This document shows positions 37,350 to 45,308 of a stretch of DNA of 64,000 nucleotides, piece by piece. The notes under the pieces are model-generated. The model saw only the letters and a program-made list of their open reading frames with translations, was not told the DNA's origin and made no database searches. The translations under genes were made by a program, and so were the position numbers. The stretch spans positions 823,561 through 887,560 of the forward strand of contig NZ_MJAH01000006.1 of assembly GCF_001746295.1 (NCBI RefSeq). The letters are read 5' to 3'. This stretch comes from Streptomyces sp. LUP47B. Its GTDB lineage: Bacteria > Actinomycetota > Actinomycetes > Streptomycetales > Streptomycetaceae. How positions within the stretch are numbered: position 1 is the stretch's first letter; each line of letters opens with the position of its first letter.

Positions 37350-37865
37350 ATGACCGTCGCCGTCGAAACCGGAACCTGGCAGCTCGACCGGACCGCCACC
37401 ACCGTCGCCCTCAAGCACAAGACGATGTGGGGCCTGGTCACCGTGAAGGGCGCCTTCGCCACCGTGGACGGTCAGGGCGAGGTGCGGGCCGACGGGTCCG
37501 CCGTCGGCACCGTGACCCTCGACGCCGCCTCCCTCGACACCAAGAACGCCAAGCGCGACGAGCACCTGCGCGGGGCCGACTTCTTCGACGTCGCGAACCA
37601 CCCCGAGATCACTTTCGCGGTGCGCAGCGCCGAGCTGCGCGACGGCGACCAGGTGCATGTGATCGGCCAGCTGACCGCGCGCGGCATCAGCCGCCCCCAG
37701 TCCTTCACCGCCCAGCTCGGCGACGCGAGCGCCGACGCGGTCACGCTGACCACCGAGTTCTCGGTGGACCGCGACCACTTCGGCCTGGGCTGGAACCAGA
37801 TGGGCATGATCCGCGGCCTGACCACGGTCACCGCCACGCTCCGCTTCACACGGTCGGCAGCCTGA
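37350..37865 (+). CDS. YceI family lipid-binding-type protein
   Basis: 171 aa. Lipocalin-like barrel of the YceI family: GTWQLDRTATTVALKHKTMWGLVTVKG, HLRGADFFDVANHPEITFAVR, LTARGISRPQSFTAQL, DRDHFGLGWNQMGMI. No signal peptide, so cytoplasmic; family members bind polyisoprenoids. Controlled by the divergent MarR protein by inference. Its 3' end overlaps the convergent membrane-protein gene by 20 nt. Confidence 0.93.
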   Translation: MTVAVETGTWQLDRTATTVALKHKTMWGLVTVKGAFATVDGQGEVRADGSAVGTVTLDAASLDTKNAKRDEHLRGADFFDVANHPEITFAVRSAELRDGDQVHVIGQLTARGISRPQSFTAQLGDASADAVTLTTEFSVDRDHFGLGWNQMGMIRGLTTVTATLRFTRSAA

Positions 37866-39570
37866 CGTCAGCGCTCGACAGCGTCTGCGGCGAGGACGTG
37901 AACACCCGGAGCCGGATCCGCTGACCCGGCTTCGGCAGGGCGTACGTCCCCCCGGGCGGCCGCAGCTCGTACGTCGCCGTCGCGTGGGCGGGCAGCGTGG
38001 CCGGCCCCCGCACGACCGAGAAGTACGGGTACATGCCCTGACCCCGGGTCAGCGTGAAGTGCGGCGTGAGCGCGTCGTCGTCCGTGTTGGTGACCCGCAG
38101 CGTCAGCCGGGAGAGCGTGCGGACGTCGTGGCGCACGGAGGTGACCTCCATGCGCAGGGGCGGTGAGCCGGTGGCCGCCAGCGCCGCGCTCGCCACGGCC
38201 GGGCCCAGCAGCAGGACGGCCGCGGCGATCCGCGCCGGACGCCGGTACGGGCCGGCGAGCCGGCTCGTGAACGGCTGCCAGGCCCCCGCGAACTCCGTCG
38301 CGGGCGCGGTGACCGCCGCCGCCAGCCACAGCGGGGTCATCATCAGGTAGTAGCCGTCCTGCGAACGCGTCGCCAGCCAGAAGGCCAGCCACGGCAGCAC
38401 GGTCGCCGCCGGGCCCAGACGGCGCACGAACACCACGAACAACGCCAGCAGACCGGCGAACAGCAGCAGACTCGCGTACCCGTACCAGTCGAGCCGGTCG
38501 CTCCCGTTCGTGAGATACAGCGACACCCCCACCAGGCCCTGGCCGTGCAGCACCGCGCCCTGGACCAGCGGCAGCGCGATCCCCTTCAGCCATGCGACCG
38601 GCTGGCTCACGACGAAGTACGTGTTGATCAGCAGCCACGCGGTGGCGGCGACCCCGGCCAGCCGCAGCACCACCGGACCCGCCGCCCGCGCGCCCAGCTC
38701 CCCACGCCGCACGGCGTAGATCCCGGCGAGCAGGAACGGCGCGAGGAACCACGGCAACTGCTGCGCCGCGCACGCCGCGCCCAGACAGGCGGCCTGCGCC
38801 ACCCCGGCCGGACCCAGCCGCCCGCCCCGCCCGATCCGGGGCCAGCGCACCACCACCGGCACCAGCAGGGCCAGCGCCAGGATCGCCGGGTAGCCGAGAC
38901 GGCCGTACATGGAGATCATCGAGAACCCCAGGCACGCCATGGTCGCCGCCGACCGCCACGGCGCGGGCAGCAGCCACCACAGCACGACCGTGCCGACGAG
39001 CAGCGCGCCCGTGCTCATCGCTATGGCCGGCAGACCGCCGTGGCCGAGCCACAACAGGGGGGCGGTCAGCAACGGGGCGAGCGGGGGATAGCCGTACGTG
39101 TAGTCGTAGCCGCCCGTGACGGTCGGGGTGAGCGCGATGCCGTTGCCGCCGAAGAGCCAGGGCCAGGGGTGGCCGTAGACCCCGTGCCCGGCGACCAGTT
39201 CGCGCGCCGCCTGGGCGGTGAGTACGGACTCGTCGGAGCCGCGGTGGAACAGGACGAACGTGCACAGGGCGAGCGTCAGCCCGGTCACCAGCACGCACAG
39301 GTCCACCCGCGCCAGGGCCCGCCGGCCGCGCACCACCAGCGCGAGAACACCGCAGCCGAGGATCGAGGCGTAGCAGACCGAGATGACCGCGGCCACGGCC
39401 GGACGGTGGGTGGCCGCCTGCGTCCACACCTCACGGGTGCCGATGAAGAGGCTGACGTCCGCGAGCAGCGTCAGGACGCGATGCCACTGCACGGGGGGCT
39501 GCGGGGCGGTGGACACCGCCGGCTCGGTGGGCCGGCCGGGTGCCGACAGCTGAGTATCTGCCAGGAGCAC
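37846..39570 (-). CDS. polytopic membrane protein, GT-C/GT87-like
   Basis: About 574 aa, roughly ten hydrophobic segments, then a soluble beta-rich domain of about 120 aa (LTLRVTNTDDDALTPHFTLT ... ELRPPGGTYALPKPG). The loop ARELVAGHGVYGHPWPWLFG and YDYTYGYPPLAPLLTAPLLW resembles polyprenol-phosphate-mannose-dependent glycosyltransferases of the GT87 type; no metal motif can be confirmed. Start uncertain: GTG 39570 chosen as the first start before the hydrophobic part, but no ribosome site is clear. Confidence 0.75.
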   Translation of the reverse strand: MLLADTQLSAPGRPTEPAVSTAPQPPVQWHRVLTLLADVSLFIGTREVWTQAATHRPAVAAVISVCYASILGCGVLALVVRGRRALARVDLCVLVTGLTLALCTFVLFHRGSDESVLTAQAARELVAGHGVYGHPWPWLFGGNGIALTPTVTGGYDYTYGYPPLAPLLTAPLLWLGHGGLPAIAMSTGALLVGTVVLWWLLPAPWRSAATMACLGFSMISMYGRLGYPAILALALLVPVVVRWPRIGRGGRLGPAGVAQAACLGAACAAQQLPWFLAPFLLAGIYAVRRGELGARAAGPVVLRLAGVAATAWLLINTYFVVSQPVAWLKGIALPLVQGAVLHGQGLVGVSLYLTNGSDRLDWYGYASLLLFAGLLALFVVFVRRLGPAATVLPWLAFWLATRSQDGYYLMMTPLWLAAAVTAPATEFAGAWQPFTSRLAGPYRRPARIAAAVLLLGPAVASAALAATGSPPLRMEVTSVRHDVRTLSRLTLRVTNTDDDALTPHFTLTRGQGMYPYFSVVRGPATLPAHATATYELRPPGGTYALPKPGQRIRLRVFTSSPQTLSSADVRLPTV

Positions 39571-39784
39571 GACATCGGACGCTAATCGGACCTGGTGAGC
39601 GAGGTGTCGACGGAGGCCAAGAGTCCGGTGTGAGGGGAGTAAGACCCCATTTCGGCACGGCCGACGCGCCGGGATGTGTGAGCCGACGCGGTCGCGCACC
39701 GTGTCGCTGTTGGGCCGAACGGGTGACTTGGCGTAAGAATTGGCTGGTGCAGGCATCGAAGGCAAGTCGGAGCGGGGGCAACCG

Positions 39785-40174
39785 GTGAACAGGTACGACG
39801 TCACCGATGAACAGTGGGAGGGGCTCGCCCAGGTCGTTCCGTTGCGCGGGCGGGACGCATGGCCGTCCGCGATCGACCACCGGTCCATGCCGGAGGCGGA
39901 GACCGAGGCCCGGCGCCGCTTCGTCGTCCTGCGGATCAACGTCTTCGCGGACGCCCGCGAGGTCGCCGAGACCCTGATGGCGGGCATACCCGTCCTGCTC
40001 GACCTCACCAGCGCGGAGACGGAGGTCGCCAAGCGGGTCCTCGACTTCAGCACCGGAGTCGTCTTCGGCCTGGCGAGCGGAATGCACCGCGTGGACCGCA
40101 ACGTGTTCCTGCTGACACCGGCCGGGACCGAGGTCACCGGCTTGATGGAGGGCGCGGGCATGCCGGGATCGTGA
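39785..40174 (+). CDS. SepF-like cell division protein (SflB-type)
   Basis: 129 aa from GTG 39785 after GGGGGC. The SepF core is plain: RRFVVLRINVFADAREVAETLMAGIPVLLDLTSAETEVAKRVLDFSTGVVFGLASGMHRVDRNVFLLTPAG. It lacks the N-terminal membrane helix and long linker of the main SepF, matching the extra SepF-like proteins of Streptomyces (SflA/SflB) that influence septation and FtsZ. Assigning SflB specifically rests on remembered neighbourhood in S. coelicolor. Confidence 0.85.
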   Translation: MNRYDVTDEQWEGLAQVVPLRGRDAWPSAIDHRSMPEAETEARRRFVVLRINVFADAREVAETLMAGIPVLLDLTSAETEVAKRVLDFSTGVVFGLASGMHRVDRNVFLLTPAGTEVTGLMEGAGMPGS

Positions 40175-40231
40175 GCCTCGGGGCGGTTCGCTCTTTCGTA
40201 GGAAGGGCACTGCGGAGGAACGGTACGCCCG

Positions 40232-41452
40232 GTGGCGGAGTCCTACGGTCCGGATATGCGTGTCTCCCCCACCTCCCCTGTCGTGCCCGCTCAGTCGGCT
40301 CCTCCGCGCCCCGAGGGCTCGGGGGGCAGTGAGCGCCGCCCCGACCGGCCGTGTCTCACCGAACTGCGGCTGTCCGCGTACGCCGTCCACCGGCGGGCCG
40401 GATTACCGCTCGCGCCGCTGACGCTGATCGCCGGGCCCAGCGGGAGCGGCAAGACGAGCGCCCTCAGGGCGTACGAGGCACTCGCCCGGCTCGGCGGCGG
40501 CGCGAGCCTCGACGAGGTGTTCCCCAACCCCCTCGCGTACGTCCCCGACCGGGCCCGCCCCGACGCACAGCGCCGCCGCGGCTTCCGGATCGGCTGCACG
40601 GCCGACGGACCCGAGGGACCGGTCCGGCTCGATGTCGCGGTCCAGGCCGAGCCCGAACTGCGCATCGTGGGGGAGCGGTTGACGTCCGGCGGGCTCGTCC
40701 TGCTGCAGACCGCCCTGCGCGACCCCTCCCGCCGGGCCGTGCAGGCCGCCTGGCACACGGCCGGGACCGCGCCGGTCACCCGCGCCCCGCTCCCGGACGA
40801 CCGGCTCGGCACCGCCCTGCTGCCGCTGCGCGTGGCCGGCAAGACGGACGGACAGCGCCGCGTCCTCGCCGCCGCCGAGCAGATGGTCGTCGCCCTGCGC
40901 TCCGTCTTCGGCTGCGACCCACGGCCCGGCCGCATGCGTCTGCCCGTCCCGACCGGTACCGGACGGCTCCTCGGCGGCTGCGACAACCTCGCCGACGTCC
41001 TGTGGCGCACCCGCACGGAATGCGGCCGGCGTCACGCGCAGCTCGTCGCCGCGGTGCGCGCCGGCTGCGCGGGCCCCGTCACCGACGTCCTCGCCGAACC
41101 CCTTCCCACCGGGACGGTCCGGGCGCTGCTCGACCGCGGGGACGGCAGCCGAACGGCCCTCGGGCGGCTGGGCGACGGCGAGTTGAGGTACCTCGCGCTC
41201 GCGCTGGTGCTGCTCACCGGACCCGGGGTGCTGGAGGTCGACCCGGTCGGTGAGGTGCCCGCGGCGATGCAGACGCTCACCGTGCTCGCCGACAACCTCG
41301 ACCGGAGCCTGGACCCACGCCAGCGGGCCGAACTGCTGCGGCTGGCCGTGCGGATGTGCGAGCGCGGACACATCCGGCTCGTCGGCGCGGTGAGCGACGC
41401 CTCCTGGGCCGCCGGGGTGGACGGGGTCACGGTGGTACACCTGGAGCCGTGA
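40232..41452 (+). CDS. AAA-type ATP-binding protein
   Basis: 406 aa. Walker A is GPSGSGKTS near residue 70; a conserved LGDGELRYLALALVLLTGPGVLEVD near residue 330 has the look of the signature plus Walker B region of OLD/SMC-like ATPases. A GTG at 40232 follows GAGGAA; ATG 40256 is the alternative. Ends with a 4-nt overlap to the MazG-like gene, so the two are coupled. Role unknown. Confidence 0.85.
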   Translation: MAESYGPDMRVSPTSPVVPAQSAPPRPEGSGGSERRPDRPCLTELRLSAYAVHRRAGLPLAPLTLIAGPSGSGKTSALRAYEALARLGGGASLDEVFPNPLAYVPDRARPDAQRRRGFRIGCTADGPEGPVRLDVAVQAEPELRIVGERLTSGGLVLLQTALRDPSRRAVQAAWHTAGTAPVTRAPLPDDRLGTALLPLRVAGKTDGQRRVLAAAEQMVVALRSVFGCDPRPGRMRLPVPTGTGRLLGGCDNLADVLWRTRTECGRRHAQLVAAVRAGCAGPVTDVLAEPLPTGTVRALLDRGDGSRTALGRLGDGELRYLALALVLLTGPGVLEVDPVGEVPAAMQTLTVLADNLDRSLDPRQRAELLRLAVRMCERGHIRLVGAVSDASWAAGVDGVTVVHLEP

Positions 41453-41775
41453 CAGAACCTCTCGACGTGGCGAAACTGCAGCGCCGGCTGGCCGAGTTCG
41501 CGGCCGCCCGCGACTGGCAGCCGTACCACACCCCCAAGAACCTCGTCGCCGCGCTCAGTGTGGAGGCCTCCGAACTGGTCGAGATCTTCCAGTGGTTGAC
41601 TCCCGAGGAGTCGGCGCGGGTCATGGACGACCCCGACACCGCGCACCGCGTCACGGACGAGATCGCCGACGTGCTCGCGTATCTGCTCCAGTTGTGCGAG
41701 GTGCTCGGCGTCGATCCGCTGACCGCGCTGGACGCGAAGATCGACCGGAACGAGCGGAGGTTTCCGGCACCGTAA
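41449..41775 (+). CDS. MazG-like nucleotide pyrophosphohydrolase
   Basis: 108 aa, GTG overlapping the upstream stop (GTGA). All-alpha NTP-pyrophosphatase: KLQRRLAEFAAARDW, HTPKNLVAALSVEASELVEIFQWL with the ExxE pair, and DEIADVLAYLLQL (ExxD), which bind Mg. It hydrolyses noncanonical or modified dNTPs in house-cleaning (dCTPP/RS21-C6 type). Confidence 0.92.
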   Translation: MTEPLDVAKLQRRLAEFAAARDWQPYHTPKNLVAALSVEASELVEIFQWLTPEESARVMDDPDTAHRVTDEIADVLAYLLQLCEVLGVDPLTALDAKIDRNERRFPAP

Positions 41776-41953
41776 GGAAGGGTTCAGTCCTCTTTCACTC
41801 TCCGTGATGAAAAGTCGGTCCGAAACCGATTTGTTGTCCACAGATTTCCGTCTACCTCTGGTTTTTCGTTCCGAGCGAGCTCACTCTGGGTAGTGGACAA
41901 GCAGGTTCGGGCGGACGTGCCCGGGGGTGTGCCGGGACAGACGGGGGCAGCCG

Positions 41954-42418
41954 ATGGACGCGGTGCGGCTCATCGTGACGAGCAGGCGTGCCCTGGCCGG
42001 GGGCGGCGAGGCGCCTCGGGTCATGGCGGAGGTGTGGCAGGCGCAGGCCCTGGCCCAGGCGATAGGGAGCCGCCTCGCGGTCGCCGGGCCTCCCGAACTC
42101 CGGGGTGAGGCCTTGGGGTTGACCGAGCTGGCGGGCCGCGGTTGCGGTGTCCTCGACCGCCCCGACATCACCATGGCGGAGTTGCGGGCCGCGCAGCTCA
42201 CCGAGCTCGGCGACGCCCGCCAGGCCCTCCTCTGCCTCGGCGGTCTCCTCGGCGAGGTGGGCATAGCCCTGGTCGGCCTGGCGTCCGCGGCGGACGACGA
42301 GACGACGTACTGGCAGTGCATGGAGGCGATCGACGCGGCGGACGAGTCGCGGGACCGGGTGCTGCAGATGCTGCGAAGACTGGCGGACCGGGGGGAGGAG
42401 TTGCCGGAGGCGGGGTGA
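41954..42418 (+). CDS. DUF6099 family protein
   Basis: 154 aa from ATG 41954. The opening MDAVRLIVTSRRALAGGGEA, then VWQAQALAQAIGSRLAV and GPPELRGEALGLTELAGRGC, is the Streptomyces-specific DUF6099 family. Predicted mostly helical and soluble; function unknown. Conserved near the SepF-like and MazG-like genes. Confidence 0.8.
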   Translation: MDAVRLIVTSRRALAGGGEAPRVMAEVWQAQALAQAIGSRLAVAGPPELRGEALGLTELAGRGCGVLDRPDITMAELRAAQLTELGDARQALLCLGGLLGEVGIALVGLASAADDETTYWQCMEAIDAADESRDRVLQMLRRLADRGEELPEAG

Positions 42419-42449
42419 GGGGGTCGTGGCTCGGCCGCGGGCCGGTGGG

Positions 42450-42544
42450 GGCTGGTCGCGCAGTTCCCCGCGCCCCTAGGTGGGTACAGCTGGGCCTGCT
42501 TCGACTGCACCCACTCAGGGGCGCGGGGAACTGCGCGACCAGCC
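42450..42544. repeat. large inverted repeat (28-bp arms)
   Basis: Arms at 42450-42477 and 42517-42544 are perfect complements over 28 bp (core GTCGCGCAGTTCCCCGCGCC). The 39-nt loop has its own short pairing (TGGGT with ACCCA). A stem this long could form a strong terminator or cruciform after the DUF6099 gene. The same arm occurs alone at 33567-33594. This G/C-rich repeat family is familiar from many Streptomyces intergenic regions. Confidence 0.9.
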
Positions 42545-42749
42545 ACGACGCGCCCGCTCCTCACCACCCCCTTCGGCTGCCCAGCCCCCGCAGTCAGCGG
42601 CACCCCAAGAACCCACGCCGGTAACTGATCACGCACCGGCGGCGACAAGCCGCTCCGCCTGAGCCAATGATCACCAAAGAGCTCGGTCACCGGCGCGGCC
42701 CACGGGGACCGATGGGACCAGGTCGCACTCCTGCGTGCAGGATGGAGTC

Positions 42750-43673
42750 ATGGATCTCCGCATCTTCACCGAGCCCCAGCAGGGCGCAAGCTACGACACC
42801 CTCCTCACCGTCGCCAAGGCCACCGAGGACCTCGGCTTCGACGCGTTCTTCCGTTCCGACCACTACCTGAAGATGGGCGACGTCGACGGCCTCCCCGGCC
42901 CCACCGACGCCTGGATCACCCTCGCCGGCCTCGCCCGCGAGACCAAGCGCATCCGACTCGGCACCCTGATGACCGCGGCCACCTTCCGGCTCCCCGGCGT
43001 CCTCGCCATCCAGGTCGCCCAGGTCGACCAGATGTCCGGCGGCCGCGTCGAACTGGGCCTGGGCGCCGGCTGGTTCGAGGAGGAGCACGCGGCGTACGGC
43101 ATCCCGTTCCCGAAGGAGAAGTTCCCCCGCCTGGAGGAACAGCTGGAGATCGTCACCGGCCTGTGGGCCACCCGGCCCGGCCAGACCTTCGACTTCCACG
43201 GCGAGCACTACGACCTCACGAAGTCGCCCGCGCTGCCCAAGCCCGCCCAGGACAAGATCCCCGTGCTGATCGGCGGCCACGGCGCGACCCGCACCCCGCG
43301 CCTCGCCGCCCGCTACGCCGACGAGTTCAACATGCCGTTCGCCTCGCCCGAGGACAGCGAGACGCAGTTCGGCCGGGTCCGTGCCGCCGCCCAGGAGGCG
43401 GGCCGCGCGGCCGACGCCATCACCTTCTCCAACGCGCTCGTCGTCTGCGTCGGCAAGGACGATCAGGAGGTCGCCCGCCGTGCCGCCGCGATCGGCCGCG
43501 ACGTCGAGGCGCTCAAGACCGACGGCCTGGCCGGCACCCCCGCCGAGGTCGTCGACAAGATCGGCCGCTATGCCGCCGTGGGCTCGCGCCGGATCTACCT
43601 CCAGATCCTCGACCTCGACGACCTGGACCACCTGGAGCTGATCTCCACGCAGGTCCAGTCGCAGCTCTCGTAA
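42750..43673 (+). CDS. LLM-class F420-dependent oxidoreductase
   Basis: 307 aa from ATG 42750, preceded by AGGATGGAG. Luciferase-like TIM barrel: DLRIFTEPQQGASYDTLLTVAKATEDLGFDAF, RIRLGTLMTAATFRLPGVLA, GGRVELGLGAGWFEEEHAAYG, IPVLIGGHGATRTPRLAARYADEFN. Members use coenzyme F420 or FMN. Substrate unknown; stands alone. Confidence 0.92.
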   Translation: MDLRIFTEPQQGASYDTLLTVAKATEDLGFDAFFRSDHYLKMGDVDGLPGPTDAWITLAGLARETKRIRLGTLMTAATFRLPGVLAIQVAQVDQMSGGRVELGLGAGWFEEEHAAYGIPFPKEKFPRLEEQLEIVTGLWATRPGQTFDFHGEHYDLTKSPALPKPAQDKIPVLIGGHGATRTPRLAARYADEFNMPFASPEDSETQFGRVRAAAQEAGRAADAITFSNALVVCVGKDDQEVARRAAAIGRDVEALKTDGLAGTPAEVVDKIGRYAAVGSRRIYLQILDLDDLDHLELISTQVQSQLS

Positions 43674-43682
43674 CCCGGTTCC

Positions 43683-43707
43683 GCGCCTTTCGATTAATCG
43701 AAGGCGC
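43683..43707. promoter_or_regulatory. AT-rich palindrome upstream of hen1-pnkp
   Basis: TTCGATTAATCGAA at 43689-43702 is a perfect 14-bp palindrome, unusual in this GC-rich DNA; GCGCC/GGCGC arms extend it to 25 nt with one bulge. It could be an operator for the RNA repair operon (128 nt before hen1) or the terminator of the preceding gene 10 nt upstream. Confidence 0.55.
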
Positions 43708-43829
43708 AGGTCGGACGGATCGTGCGAAGCTGAGGACGTCGTCCTGCCGGCCCCCCGGGATCACCGTCCTCGGGGGCCTTCGCACGTACGGCGTTCCTGT
43801 CCCGTCCACCGGCCGGAGAGGCCACTCGC

Positions 43830-45308
43830 ATGTTTCTGACGATCAGTACCACCGGCACTCCCGAGCGCCCCGCCACCGACCTCGGCTTCCTGCTGCACAA
43901 GCATCCCGAGAAGGCGCAGGCGTTCTCCACCTCCTACGGCAGGGCGCACGTCCTGTATCCCGAGGCGGACGATCAGCGCTGCACGGCGGCGCTGTTGCTG
44001 GAGGTCGACGCGGTGGCGCTGGTCAGGCGCGGCAAGGGCAAGGGGCGCGGCGGCGCCCCGGACGCGGCGCTCGCGCAGTACGTCAACGACCGCCCCTACG
44101 CGGCGTCCTCGCTGCTCGCGGTGGCGCTGAGCGCGGTCTTCTCCAGCGCGATGCGCGGGGTGTGCGGCGCCAAGCCAGAACTCCCGTCGCAGACACGGCC
44201 GTTGCGCATCGAGGTGCCCGCTGTGGCGGCCCGCGGCGGCCCGGAACTCGTACGCCACCTGTTCGAGCCGCTGGGCTGGACCGTGACGGCCGAACCGGTC
44301 GCGCTGGACACCGAGTTCCCCGAGTGGGGCGACTCGCGCTATGTCCGCCTCGAACTGGAGTCCACGCAGCTCACCGTCGCCGAGGCCCTGCGTCATCTGT
44401 ACGTCCTGCTCCCCGTCCTCGACGACGCCAAGCACTACTGGGTGGCCTCCGACGAGGTCGACAAGCTGCTCAGGGCCGGTGAGGGCTGGCTGCCCGCGCA
44501 CCCGGAGCAGAAGCTGATCACCAGCCGTTACCTGTCCCGCCGCTGGTCGCTGACGCGTGAGGCGATGGAACGCCTGGAACTGGTGCGGCTCGCCGAGGCC
44601 GACGACAGCGAGGTCGAGGACATCGACAACGCCGTCGAGGCGGAGACCGAGACCGAGGAGAAGCCGACCCCGCTCGCCGTCCAGCGCCGTGAGGCCGTCC
44701 TGGAGGCGCTGCACGCGGCCGGCGCCGCCCGGGTCCTCGACCTCGGCTGCGGCCAGGGCCAGTTGGTGCAGGCGCTGCTCAAGGACCCGAAGTTCACCGA
44801 GATCGTCGGCGTCGACGTGTCGGTGCGGGCGCTCACCATCGCCTCCCGGCGGCTGAAGCTGGACCGCATGGGGGAGCGGATGGCCTCCCGCGTCCAGCTC
44901 TTCCAGGGCTCGCTCGCATACACCGACAAGCGGCTCAAGGGGTACGACGCCGCCGTGCTCAGCGAGGTGATCGAGCACCTCGACCTGCCCCGGCTGCCCG
45001 CCCTGGAGTACGCGGTGTTCGGCGCGGCCCGCCCGCGGACCGTCCTCGTGACGACCCCGAACGTCGAGTACAACGTCCGCTGGGAGTCGCTCCCGGCCGG
45101 GCACGTCCGGCACGGCGATCACCGCTTCGAGTGGACGCGGCAGGAGTTCCGGGCCTGGGCCTCGTCGGTGGCCGAACGGCACGGCTACGACGTGGAGTTC
45201 AGGCCGGTGGGGCTGGACGACCCGGAGGTTGGGCCGCCCACGCAGATGGCCGTTTTTGCATTGAGCACAGCTGTGATCAGGACCGAGAAGGAGGCGAAGG
45301 CGGCATGA
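43830..45308 (+). CDS. hen1: 3' terminal RNA ribose 2'-O-methyltransferase Hen1
   Basis: 492 aa. The N-terminal bacterial Hen1 domain (FLTISTTGTPERPATDLGFLLHKHPEKAQAFSTSYGRAHVLYPEA) is followed by a short acidic linker near residue 265 and an AdoMet domain (RVLDLGCGQGQLVQALL, GVDVSVRALTIASRRL). The metal-dependent site reads SEVIEHLD with HGDHRFEW downstream. Methylates the 2'-OH of the 3'-terminal nucleotide so that a repaired RNA resists re-cleavage. ATGA overlap with pnkp: an RNA repair operon. Confidence 0.95.
   Translation: MFLTISTTGTPERPATDLGFLLHKHPEKAQAFSTSYGRAHVLYPEADDQRCTAALLLEVDAVALVRRGKGKGRGGAPDAALAQYVNDRPYAASSLLAVALSAVFSSAMRGVCGAKPELPSQTRPLRIEVPAVAARGGPELVRHLFEPLGWTVTAEPVALDTEFPEWGDSRYVRLELESTQLTVAEALRHLYVLLPVLDDAKHYWVASDEVDKLLRAGEGWLPAHPEQKLITSRYLSRRWSLTREAMERLELVRLAEADDSEVEDIDNAVEAETETEEKPTPLAVQRREAVLEALHAAGAARVLDLGCGQGQLVQALLKDPKFTEIVGVDVSVRALTIASRRLKLDRMGERMASRVQLFQGSLAYTDKRLKGYDAAVLSEVIEHLDLPRLPALEYAVFGAARPRTVLVTTPNVEYNVRWESLPAGHVRHGDHRFEWTRQEFRAWASSVAERHGYDVEFRPVGLDDPEVGPPTQMAVFALSTAVIRTEKEAKAA

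Noticed and set aside
42450..42544. small insertion sequence or MITE with terminal repeats
   Set aside because: Loop of only 39 nt, no target duplication seen, and the arm also occurs alone; better treated as a dispersed hairpin repeat.
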